Below, piece after piece: positions 55,899 to 64,000 of a stretch of DNA of 64,000 nucleotides. The notes beneath the pieces are model-generated. The model did no database searches, was not told where the DNA came from, and worked only from the letters and a program-made list of their open reading frames with translations. The stretch is from contig JAPXFY010000015.1 in the NCBI GenBank assembly GCA_030674185.1, positions 28,824,185 to 28,888,184 of the forward strand. The letters run 5' to 3'. The stretch is from Monoplex corrugatus (taxonomy: Eukaryota; Mollusca; Gastropoda; Littorinimorpha; Ranellidae). Within the stretch, counting starts at the first letter, position 1. Each line of letters begins with the position of its first letter. The translations under genes and the position numbers were made by a program.

Positions 55899-58800
55899 CT
55901 TCTTCTTTCTTCTTTCTTTCATCTGCCGCTGGTGCCCTTCGGCGTCGCGGGGAGACACAGACGTCTGTCTGCAGCAAGGCGGGAGGCTTGATAGAGTGAC
56001 AGGTCATGGGCTCGCAGGGTGTCAGCCACGGAGTCGCTCCATCGTCTCCGTGGTCTACCTCTGGCTTTCCAGCCAGTGTATCTGGTGGTGTATGCCCGTA
56101 GGGCCGGTTGGTCGGGCGGCATTCTGGTGAGGTGACCAAACCACCTGATCCTTTGTTGTTCGACATGGTGGAGAATTGGTGTTAGTCCGACCATGTTTCT
56201 GATCACCTCATTCTTGATCTTGTCGCGTCTGGTCTTGTTGACAGCTTTTCTCAGGCAGCGCATTTCACATGTGACCAATTTTCTCTCTAAGGCTTTTGTT
56301 AGGGCCCATGTCTGACACTGGTATGTGAGTGTTGGAACGAAGATGGCGTTGATGAGTTTTGCCTTGGTGCTCACTGGGATGCTGGGATATTTCAGAAGGG
56401 GGGCGAGTTGGTAACTGACTGCGTTCGCTTTCTGGCATCTTGTTTCTATCTCTCTGTCCAATTTTCCATCTTCAGTGAAGAGGCTGCCAAGGTATTTAAA
56501 TTCTTTGGTCTGTTTCAGCTGGGTGCCGTTGATGTTGATGTCCAGCTTTCCTGGATTTCTGCTGACAGACATAACTTCTGTTTTGTTGATACTGATCTTC
56601 ATATCATACTTCTCGCAGCTTGTGTTGAGTTGGTCTGTGTGTTCTTGAAGAGCTGCTTTGTTCTGATTCATCAAGGACTGGTCGTCAGCAAATAATAGTT
56701 CGTTCAGGGCCTCCAGATCTGGATTGGCTTCCTTTGTAATCTGGTCCATGTAGATCACGAAGAGAAGGGGAGAGAGTACGCAGCCTTGCCTGACCCCTGA
56801 TGTAACCGGGAACCAGTCCGATGTTCCACTGGCTGTTCGGACTGCGCTCCTACTGTTGGCATAGATTGCTCTGATGTTATCAAGCAACTGCCCCTTCACG
56901 TCGTACTGCTCCAGGATCTTCCAGAGCTTGTCTCTGTTGACTCGGTCAAAAGCTTTTTCTTGATCAACGAATACTGTATGCAGGTCTTGGTTGTATTCGA
57001 TGGCTCTTTCACACAGCTGTCGGAGTGCGAAAATGGCATCTGTGCACCCTCTTCCTTTCCGAAAGCCAAACTGGGCATTGCTCAGTAGGTGTTCTGCTTT
57101 GGCTCTTGTGCGCTGTTCCAGAATCTTTGCATACATTTTCCCTACATGGCTGAGAAGTGAAATGCCTCTGTATGTGCTGCAGTCTTTCTTGCTGCCCTTC
57201 TTCTTCCAAATTGGCACCACTATTGCATTTTGCCAGTCCATTGGTACTTTCCTCTCTTCCCATGCTTTCTGGAAGATGATGGTGAGCCACTTAACTCCTG
57301 TTTCTCCGCATGCAAGGATGGCTTCAGTTGTTATGCCATCATTGCCTGCTGCTTTGCCCTTTGGGCTGGTCTTAATTGCTTTTCGTATTTCTGCTTCAAG
57401 GATTTGGGGCTCTAACTGGTCTTTATAGCGTGGTGAGAACTGGGAGCTGGAAGCCTGGACTCCAGATGGGTTTAAAAGGTCTTTAAAATAGTCTTCCCAT
57501 CTTTTCAGAATTTCCTCTTCTTTGTGTAGTGCCTCTCCATTTGCATCATTCACTACTGTTGTTGGGTTGAATGGCTCATCTCTTACTCTCATCGTCTTCA
57601 CACTTTTGAAAAATTCTCTTGGGGAGTTCTTGCAAATTTCACTTAACTTCTCTCCATAGGTCGCCCAAGATTTTTCTTTGGAGGCTTTCACAACACGTTT
57701 ACTATGTCTTCTTGCGATTCTGTACTTGACGTAGTCCTCTTCTATCTTGGTCTTGACCCAAGCTTTATATAGCTGCTTCTTTTTCTTGATGGCTTCCTTC
57801 ACCTCTTGGTTCCACCAGGCTGTAGCTTTCCTGTTTTTACCTCTACATTTCTTTGTCCCGCAAACTTCCCTTAAGGTGTTCAAGAGAGCTGGCTTGAAGG
57901 TGTCCCAGGCTTGTTCCATGATGAGGGGGGTTGTATCAATGGGGTCAAGTTTCACCTTGATAGCACTTTCAATCTGTTCTTGCACTTCTTTCTCTTCCAG
58001 TTTGAGGAGGTTGATCTTTTCAGGCTGGTTCTTCCTAGCAGTTGTTATTTTTTCCTTCTGAGTACTGGAGGCCAGAATGACAGGCCTGTGGTCAGTGTCA
58101 AGGTTGGCATTGGGGATGGCTTTTGAGTCTTTGATGGCGTAACGTGTTCTAGATCTTGCAAGTATGAAGTCGATTTGAGACGAGATGCTGAGGTCGTTCC
58201 ATTTGTACCAGGTGTAAATTTGGGAGGCTCGATGTTGGAAAAAGGTGTTGGTGATGATCAGATCATGCTCTGCACATAGTTCCAGCACGTGGTTCCCGTT
58301 GTAATTGCAAGGTGTTCTGTGGTCACTGTGGGGTCCAAGATGTTTTGTCCACGGGTTTCTTCTCTCACCAACTCTGCCGTTGAAATCCCCCATGACATAC
58401 AGGTCCTCTTTGTCAGGGGTGCTGTTGATGAGGTCGGAGAGCTCTTGATAGAATGAGTCTTTCTCCTCTTCTGAGTACGAATCGTTACACGGTGCATATG
58501 CTTGGATATAGTAGACGATTTTGTTGGACTTTCTTACACCGATTTTAATCAATCTTTCTGATATGTATTCTGTACTCATGAGATTCTTTGCTATGTCTGG
58601 GTGTAGGATGAATCCCACACCATGCGTTGCTCTCTGGTCTTTCCTGACACCACTCCAGATGAGAACAAAGTTTGAATGGATTTCTTTCGTTCCTTCTCCT
58701 TTCTTCCTAGTGTCTGAAATGCCCAGGATGGAGATCTTTCTTTTGGTCATGAATTCCACAATTTCTGGTTCCTTGTCTGTTAGGCCGCAGATGTTCCATG

Positions 58801-58987
58801 TTCCAGTGTAGTCGCTATTCCTATCTCGATGTCCGTTTCCATTGCGAGGTCTTTTTCCGTTGGTATCCGTCCGTTTGTATCTCCTTTTAGTTTTCTTAGC
58901 GGTTGAAGAATCCACTGTCGGCTTGCTAGGCCAGTCACAGCTTCACCAGAGCCCCGTTAGCCAGCTTGACCTGTTTCCGTCTCCCAC
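55899..58987 (-). mobile_element. RTE-like LINE family F, apparently full length
   Basis: The minus-strand element has one intact ORF, a ~70-bp 5' leader and almost no 3' UTR. The stop codon is followed directly by an (AAGAAAGAAG)-type tail at 55899-55918. A possible 5-bp duplication GAAGT (55894-55898, 58988-58992) fixes the limits, but it is short enough to be chance. A compact single-ORF layout is typical of RTE-type LINEs. Confidence 0.65.
55919..58915 (-). CDS. Endonuclease-reverse transcriptase, RTE-like family F (intact, 998 aa)
   Basis: A complete reading frame of 998 codons without stop or shift. Residues ~1-36 are basic. AP-type endonuclease covers ~37-282: TGTWNICGL, ISDTRKKG (~67-73), YVMGDFNGRVG (~173), SSQIDFILA (~245) and TDHRPV (~274). 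The linker is ~283-500. RT covers ~515-800: GKAAGNDGITTEAI, VFVDQEKAFDRVN (motif A, ~648), TSGVRQGCVLSPLLF (B, ~705), ELLFADDQSL (C, FADD at 742-745) and KEFKYLGSLFTEDG. The C-terminal part has WFGHLTRM and ARGRPRRRW. The canonical endonuclease Glu (QET/SE) is Asp at residue 68, which might lower cleavage. All other catalytic residues are present. The protein would nick target DNA and copy its own RNA into it. This is the best candidate here for an active LINE. Confidence 0.85.
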   Translation of the reverse strand: MDSSTAKKTKRRYKRTDTNGKRPRNGNGHRDRNSDYTGTWNICGLTDKEPEIVEFMTKRKISILGISDTRKKGEGTKEIHSNFVLIWSGVRKDQRATHGVGFILHPDIAKNLMSTEYISERLIKIGVRKSNKIVYYIQAYAPCNDSYSEEEKDSFYQELSDLINSTPDKEDLYVMGDFNGRVGERRNPWTKHLGPHSDHRTPCNYNGNHVLELCAEHDLIITNTFFQHRASQIYTWYKWNDLSISSQIDFILARSRTRYAIKDSKAIPNANLDTDHRPVILASSTQKEKITTARKNQPEKINLLKLEEKEVQEQIESAIKVKLDPIDTTPLIMEQAWDTFKPALLNTLREVCGTKKCRGKNRKATAWWNQEVKEAIKKKKQLYKAWVKTKIEEDYVKYRIARRHSKRVVKASKEKSWATYGEKLSEICKNSPREFFKSVKTMRVRDEPFNPTTVVNDANGEALHKEEEILKRWEDYFKDLLNPSGVQASSSQFSPRYKDQLEPQILEAEIRKAIKTSPKGKAAGNDGITTEAILACGETGVKWLTIIFQKAWEERKVPMDWQNAIVVPIWKKKGSKKDCSTYRGISLLSHVGKMYAKILEQRTRAKAEHLLSNAQFGFRKGRGCTDAIFALRQLCERAIEYNQDLHTVFVDQEKAFDRVNRDKLWKILEQYDVKGQLLDNIRAIYANSRSAVRTASGTSDWFPVTSGVRQGCVLSPLLFVIYMDQITKEANPDLEALNELLFADDQSLMNQNKAALQEHTDQLNTSCEKYDMKISINKTEVMSVSRNPGKLDININGTQLKQTKEFKYLGSLFTEDGKLDREIETRCQKANAVSYQLAPLLKYPSIPVSTKAKLINAIFVPTLTYQCQTWALTKALERKLVTCEMRCLRKAVNKTRRDKIKNEVIRNMVGLTPILHHVEQQRIRWFGHLTRMPPDQPALRAYTTRYTGWKARGRPRRRWSDSVADTLRAHDLSLYQASRLAADRRLCLPATPKGTSGR

Positions 58988-59049
58988 GAAGTAAAAGACA
59001 AAAAGCAGTCTGAACATCTGCAGAAAGCATCAGTATTGGTGGACTGGGG

Positions 59050-61030
59050 GATTAGAGTCTTTCCTCATTAGGGATTGAATAGCAGCGAGCTGAAGGGAGT
59101 TCCCGAAGAAGAAATTAGGTCAGAACTGAAGAGCCATGGCATTGTGGAGGTACGCCAGGTCATGTTCCAGAAGGGGTCGGAGAGAATCCTGACAAACAGT
59201 CTGTTCCTGATATTCTGCTGTCCCATTATTCCAGTCTTTGAAAGTAGGGTACCTGAATGTTAAAGTCTTATACGTTCCATCACCGATGCTGTGTTTCCGA
59301 TGCCAAAAGTTTGGGCATATCAAAGACAGATGTACCAACACAGAAAAGTGTGCCATGTGTGCCAAGGAAGCACACGAAGGAACATTTGAAGGACCACCAA
59401 TATGTCTTAATTGTGGAGGTAGCCACACTTCGTCCTCCAAAAGCTGCCCCATATGACAAGTAGAGCAGACAATACAGTGAGTGAAAACAGAAAAATGGAT
59501 ACCCTTTCATGAGGCCAAATGTCTAGTGGAAGCCAGCATCCCATCTGCAACGAAAAGTTGTCAGCTGTGAAGAAGTCGAGCCTAGTCTCCATTGCCTGTC
59601 AGATGGATCTGACATGGACCAAATCTAGGTTTGAAACATTGCAAGACATGGAAGCCTACAGCAGGGGCGTTAAACCCACCCTGCTGCCCCGACCGTCCAT
59701 GAGTGGCTCCACAGAGAGTGGGGGAGGGCAAAAAATGATGCTGGTGGAGATGAAGAAATCTCCACCAGCGTTAAAGGGCCAAAGCCCTCTCTGCCTGCAG
59801 GTAGGTCAGCCATCAGGTCTGACCGCTGGAAAAAAGGAAAATAAATACACTCCATTGCAGGTTGAGGATGATGAAACGGATATAGATTAAATTGGTCTAC
59901 AGTTGTTTCCATCGATAATAGAGACTATTGTCCATTGGAACATAAGAGGTGTCAACTCAGATTTAGAGGAGCTTATAGTTAAGTCTGTACAGCAAGGCTC
60001 AGACTATTCCCTGTTTGTGGATGATTTTGCAGTTTATGCGAGTAGGAACGTCTATGCAGGTGCTCAGTGGCAACTGCAGCTATGTGTATACACGATAGGA
60101 TCCAACAGTGGGCTGAGACAAACGGCTTTACTTTTTCCACAACCAAAACACAGTGCATTCACTTTCATAACTTCTGACAATTCTTTGCTGATCCAGAAAT
60201 CCATCTGGGAAAGTCCATCATTCCAGCTGTAAAAGAAATTAAATTTCTGGGATTGATCTTTGATCAAAAGTTGAATTTTCTCAGTGATATCCAGTATCTT
60301 AAAACCTCCTGCCAGAAAGCTCTGAATAGTCTTTGAGTTGTAGCTCATAGAGACTGGGGTGCTGACAAGAAAACGCTACTTCACCTGTACAGAGCTTTAA
60401 TTTGCTCTAAACTGGACTGTGGCTGCTCAGCATATGGCTCTGCGAGATCGTCGTACTCAAAAGTACTGGATCCCGTTTACCATCATGGGCTGCGCCTGCA
60501 TTCAGAACAACTCCTGTCTACAGTTTATATGCAGAGGCAGGGCAGCCCTCTCTGACCAACCGTAGACTGAGATTACCCTTAAATTTCTGTTTGAAACTGT
60601 TCTCTGAACTGGAAAACCCAGCCTACAACTGTGTTTTCAACCCCAGATTTCAAAGTGAATTTGAAAAACATCCAAAAGTCACTCCTTCCGTAGGAATCCG
60701 TCTCATATGGAAAATGCAGATATAAATTTAGCAGTTAATAACGACTTCTCAAAGTTTCCAGAGAGCCCACCATGGATCTTGAAAACACAGAAGATTTATT
60801 TTGATCTTGCTTCCTCTTGTAAAGACAGTACCAGTTCATATTTCCACCATCCCACAGAATCTTCGCTGATGGATCCAAGTCTGTTGAAGGTGTTGCTGCC
60901 GCTGCATTCTGTTCTGCAATTCCCAATCAGCATTTTCAAAACATATTGTGTCTTACATTTCTGTCTATATTACTGAACCAACTGCTCTGGTTTGGGCACT
61001 AAAAATGGTGTCCCAAGTATGGTTTTCTTT
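59050..61030 (+). pseudogene. I-like LINE copy E2 (gag, RT palm and RNase H remnants)
   Basis: Plus-strand ORF1 pieces (GVPEEEIRSELKSHGIVEV near 59100) lead to CCHC knuckles: CFRCQKFGHIKDRC and, after CAMCAKEAH, CLNCGGSH-x(7)-C. The endonuclease start TIVHWNIRGVNSDLEEL (~59925) is followed by an internal deletion straight into the RT palm end, LFVDDFAVYASRN (~60015, VDD-type motif C), then EIKFLGLIFDQKLNF, DWGADKKTLLHLYRALI and SKLDCGCSAYGSA in shifted frames. FADGSKS-x-GVAAAAFC (~60865) marks an RNase H start. gag zinc knuckles plus RNase H point to the I/Nimb-type group. Confidence 0.75.
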
Positions 61031-61587
61031 AATTGCATTTTAGACTTGCAAGGTTAACGGTGAGCATGTTTTTTAACTGTTGTCTTTTTATCTTAATCCT
61101 TTCACTGCCACATCCTTTTTATGTTCAGGCACAACCATTTGCCAAAGGGTTACGGGCCATGAAGGGTCATAATTAACAAAAAATTCTAGCATCCAAACTA
61201 CTGAAAGAAAGTACATATAAGTAACATATACTTTTCTGAAAGGAAAATGAACGCACTATCCACTCATAACATTTTCAGAAGAATTTATTTCTTCTGCTGG
61301 TGATGTATAGGGAATGTAATTGAATGTAAATATTTTTACATAAAAATTATCTACACATGTCAAGGTAAACATGAAATTCACTCACAGAATTTTGAAAAAA
61401 TATCTGAACCAAGAAGAGTCCATCAGGTGTGTAAACATTTCTCCAAACTGTAGATGCTGATGATGTAACTGGTCACATTTTTACACATTTTTTTGTTGCC
61501 TTTGACATAGAATCTCGTCTTTACACAGTCATTTCTTGGCCTCTTTTTGCAAAGTTCCACATTCTTTGTAAACACATTACACTGGAA

Positions 61588-61589
<2 letters not shown>

Positions 61590-61625
<36 letters not shown>

Positions 61626-61715
61626 ACACAAAGTATACATCCAAAGCAGGTAGCTGTCAAAGTGACACATACACACACAAAGTATACATCCAAAGCAGGT
61701 AGCTGTCACTATCTA
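61590..61715. repeat. (CA)n tract and 48-bp tandem duplication
   Basis: CA repeat at 61590-61630, then two units containing AAGTATACATCCAAAGCAGG and TAGCTGTCA (61629-61660 and 61677-61708), in the 3' part of P7. Confidence 0.85.
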
Positions 61716-62173
61716 AAAGTTCTTCTTGGTGTGGTACACATGGAAACATGGTGTGATACAGAGGGCCGGCTTTGAAGGACACTGTCCACACAGGTTGCTG
61801 CTCTCCTTCCTCTTGCCCTGTTTTGAGCAGACTTTGCACTTCCTGCCTGAGGACCGCTTTCCTACAGCCTCTGAGATGCTGACTAGGAAGTGGCGCTCCG
61901 TCAGTCGGGTGATATCTTCGCTGTGAGGAAGATCTGGTTGTGGCACTGGGTTGTCGGTGTAAAGTAGCTCACTGATGACTTCAGACTGAAAGGTGAGGAA
62001 GTCCGTGGTGCTTTGCCTGTCCTTCCTGAACACTTGGTAGGCATTCAGCAGGGCAACCTGAAGGAGGTGGATCATGACCTTCTTGTACTACCTGGTGGTT
62101 TTTCTCGTCGCGTCGTATGGTTGCAGCATCTGATCTGCATCGTCGACTGCGCCCATTTTCGAGTTGTAGGCAA
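61713..62173 (-). pseudogene. piggyBac-like transposase P7, C-terminal part
   Basis: On the minus strand it resumes after A6 with AYNSKMGAVDDADQM (third catalytic Asp in the MG-x-VD-x-x-D motif). The block TRKTTR then meets an in-frame TAG where a Trp is expected before YKKVMIHLLQVALLNAYQVF. It finishes with a Cys/His-rich domain, KCKVCSKQGKRKESSNLCGQ and CITPCFHVYH, like the C-terminal zinc finger of piggyBac transposases. The TAG and the split make it dead. Confidence 0.85.
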
Positions 62174-62281
62174 ACCTGGGAACGGTCATTTCATCAGACA
62201 GCAGATGCACATCGGAAATAGCTGGCAGAATCGGCCAAGCCAAAACAGCATTCAAGAAGATGACAAGCATTCTTACCAACA

Positions 62282-62332
<51 letters not shown>

Positions 62333-62496
62333 ACACAACACATACACATACACACACACATACACACACACACACACACTTTGTTCACACACAAACACAC
62401 ACTTTGTTCACACACACACACACCACACACACACACTTTGTTCACACACACACACACACACACACATACACAGCTTGTTCACTCACACAGTCTCTT

Positions 62497-62578
<82 letters not shown>

Positions 62579-63100
62579 GTTATATAGAACTAATACTGAT
62601 GACAAGCATTCTTACCAACAAATGCCTATCAATTAACATCAGAAAGAGAGTCCTTGAATGTTATATAGAACTAATACTGTTGTACGGATGCGGGGCGTGG
62701 ACAGTCAGCAAGCAAAGCCAGAGCAAGATTGAGGCAGCCGAGATGTGGTTTCTCAGAAGAATGTTGAGAGTTCCATGGACAGCAAAGAAAACAAATGAGA
62801 CAGTCTTGATGGAGGCAGACACAAGTAGATCACTCATAAGGAAGATTAGGAAAAGACAAGCAACATTTATAGGCCATTTTATGAGGAAGGGGGATTTGGA
62901 GCACCTGGTCACAACGGGGAAAGCTTGGGGGGAAAGACATCATCAGGTAGACCCAGGGAGAGAATGCTGGACGGACTTGCAGAGTGGCTGGGGATGAGGA
63001 GGGTGGGGGAGATGCTGGGGGCAACGAGAGATAGAGATGGTTGGAAGTCCATGGTCGCCAACACCATGCGGCAGGGCACCTGATGATGATGATGATGATG
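62174..63100 (+). mobile_element. RTE-like LINE family A copy A6 (inserted in P7)
   Basis: The plus-strand 3' fragment begins CTGGGAACGGTCATT and reads ILTNKCLSINIRKRVLECYI, LLYGCGAWTVSKQSQSKIEA and MLRVPWTAKKTNETVLMEAD before ending in (TGA)n at 63081-63100. The 6-bp duplication AGGCAA (62168-62173, 63101-63106) flanks it. Removing the insert rejoins the transposase frame at CVVA/YNSK. A 295-bp CA array has expanded within the copy. Confidence 0.85.
62281..62575. repeat. (CA)n microsatellite inside A6
   Basis: Long CA tract broken by ACTTTGTTCACACACA repeats (four TTGTTCA interruptions). The sequence after it (CATTCTTACCAACAAATGCC at ~62607) repeats the block before it, so the array arose with a local duplication of A6. 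Confidence 0.9.
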
Positions 63101-64000
63101 AGGCAACCACACAGGTGGATTTGGATACTCGCTGCCCACCTCTTTGAACCACTTGCTGCATGGCTTCATTGTGCATGGTAGTTAGCATGTACACCACCTT
63201 GCTGGACTAGTATTTTACAAACAGCAGTGATCCCGACCTGAGAGATTTTACCGGGTCTTGTTGACCAACTTGCAGTCCCTCAGTTCAGCTGGTGCACGAT
63301 TTTCGCGCATTGTCCCACAGCACAACATGTTTCTAGCTTTCATATACTGGTACAATTTTGAGCCAGAATACCAATTGTCCATGAGCAAGTGGTATCCTTT
63401 GTCCAAAAGACTGCCAGTCATCAAAACAACAATCTTCTCTGTTGTTGACAAATGGGCAGCATCTGCTGGAATGTGCTGCTGAATTTGAAATCCAAGGTCT
63501 TCTATCCCAGTATATATGTGATATTTGTATGTGTAGCCAGAGTCTTCACATACATTGAACAATTTGATTCAGGGGAATGTACTGCCTGAACACAAGCTGC
63601 CCTTTCCACAACAGCATGACCAAAGGCCTGATTTTGTACAGTCTGTCTCTGTCCGGGTCATTACGAGCTGGTTCCTTGCTGTTGTCATTACAATGCCAGA
63701 AATGTAGCAAGGCTTGGGAATGATTCCCCGACATAATTTGGGGAAATACTGGCGTGTAGAGGATGGGCAAGGTTGACCAGGATGACTCAATAGATGGTTT
63801 GCTGACAATGCCTGTCAGCAATATAAGGCCCAAACATTTGTGCATTTCTGCACGGTCAACTTCTTTCCAATTTTGCAGTCTAGAAAAGTGCTTTTGTGGT
63901 TGGGACACTGCTAAAACCTGCTGCACATTGAGATTGGTTTCTGGTATGAAGTGGTCAATGAGCTCATCAGTCAAGAAAAGCTGGTAGTAATCTACAGGTT
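63101..64000 (-). pseudogene. piggyBac-like transposase P7, N-terminal and central part
   Basis: The minus-strand frame from the window edge reads YYQLFLTDELIDHFIPETNL, EVDRAEMHKCLGLILLTGIV, SSWSTLPILYTPVFPQIMS and YKIRPLV. About 25 residues normally following are deleted. The frame continues WKGQLVFRQYIPLN, then, shifted near 63560, FNVCEDSGYTYKYHIYTG (first Asp region) and LLMDNWYSGSKLYQYMK (second Asp). Another shift near 63240 leads to YMLTTMHNEAMQQVVQRG and STCVV, where A6 interrupts. DDE domain order and spacing are typical of piggyBac. There are at least four lesions. Confidence 0.85.

Larger units (their letters stand above)
61093..64000 (-). mobile_element. piggyBac-like element P7, 3' end and transposase (runs off window)
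   Basis: The 3' terminus is TTAA at 61093-61096 followed by TCCTTTCACTGCCACATCC, close to the CC(C/T)TTT-x(1-2)-CTGCC consensus of piggyBac-type ends. The transposase lies on the minus strand from beyond 64000 to ~61713 and is interrupted by RTE-A copy A6 (62174-63100). The 5' end is outside. Confidence 0.8.

Overview
The window is intronic eukaryotic DNA: one conserved host gene broken into short exons and buried in transposable elements, with long CA/GA/TA microsatellites, GT-AG splice sites and no operon-like structure. The mix of TGA-tailed RTE-like LINEs, L2-like, I-like, L1-like and DIRS elements, many piggyBac relatives and a mariner suggests a lophotrochozoan, probably a gastropod mollusc. 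The organism is an inference.

Host gene. Five plus-strand exons (4092-4250, 13316-13384, 18103-18210, 30602-30750, 45672-45765) read in order as the PPR / N-terminal-extension part of mitochondrial RNA polymerase (POLRMT). The first four join in frame. At least one join between exons 4 and 5 is unresolved. The polymerase domain lies beyond the window. About 580 coding bases occupy more than 41 kb.

Most notable signal. Three elements, called J (7671-10863), K (30928-31866) and H (48696-51972), have perfect 16-17 bp terminal inverted repeats that all begin GTAGGT. Each is flanked by a perfect 5-bp AT-rich target duplication (TATAA, TTGAA, TTTTA). I cannot match this signature to a known DNA transposon superfamily. 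H carries an apparently intact two-exon gene for a 72-residue acidic/basic protein. J carries a decayed gene with the same phase-1 intron followed by a similar DDLF motif. Neither has a recognisable transposase.

Other mobile elements, left to right: piggyBac end with transposase N-terminus (1-744); L1-like remnant split by RTE-A copy A1 (930-2130); DIRS-like remnant (15.1-16.5 kb); TTAA-flanked piggyBac relatives at 16.6, 19.0-21.1, 22.8, 37.0, 53.5 and 61.1-64 kb; I-like elements (23.6 and 59.1 kb); L1-like endonuclease fragment (25 kb); other LINE fragments (22.3 and 28.9-30.4 kb); mariner (32.25-33.57 kb); a nested stack in which an L2-like element and a piggyBac MITE sit inside an RTE-A copy (33.7-39.3 kb); a second L2-like copy (39.5-40.7 kb); an open RT reading frame (44.05-45.49 kb); a second stack in which RTE-D and H sit inside RTE-A copy A4 (45.9-52.5 kb); and an intact RTE-like element encoding 998 residues (55.9-59.0 kb). 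Target duplications and interrupted reading frames give the relative order of several insertions.

Simple and tandem repeats fill much of the rest, including a ~34-bp minisatellite at 11.3-11.8 kb, a 380-bp tandem inside a piggyBac element, a decayed tetranucleotide tract at 27.6-28.5 kb, and compound GT/GTGC arrays carried in L2-like 3' UTRs.
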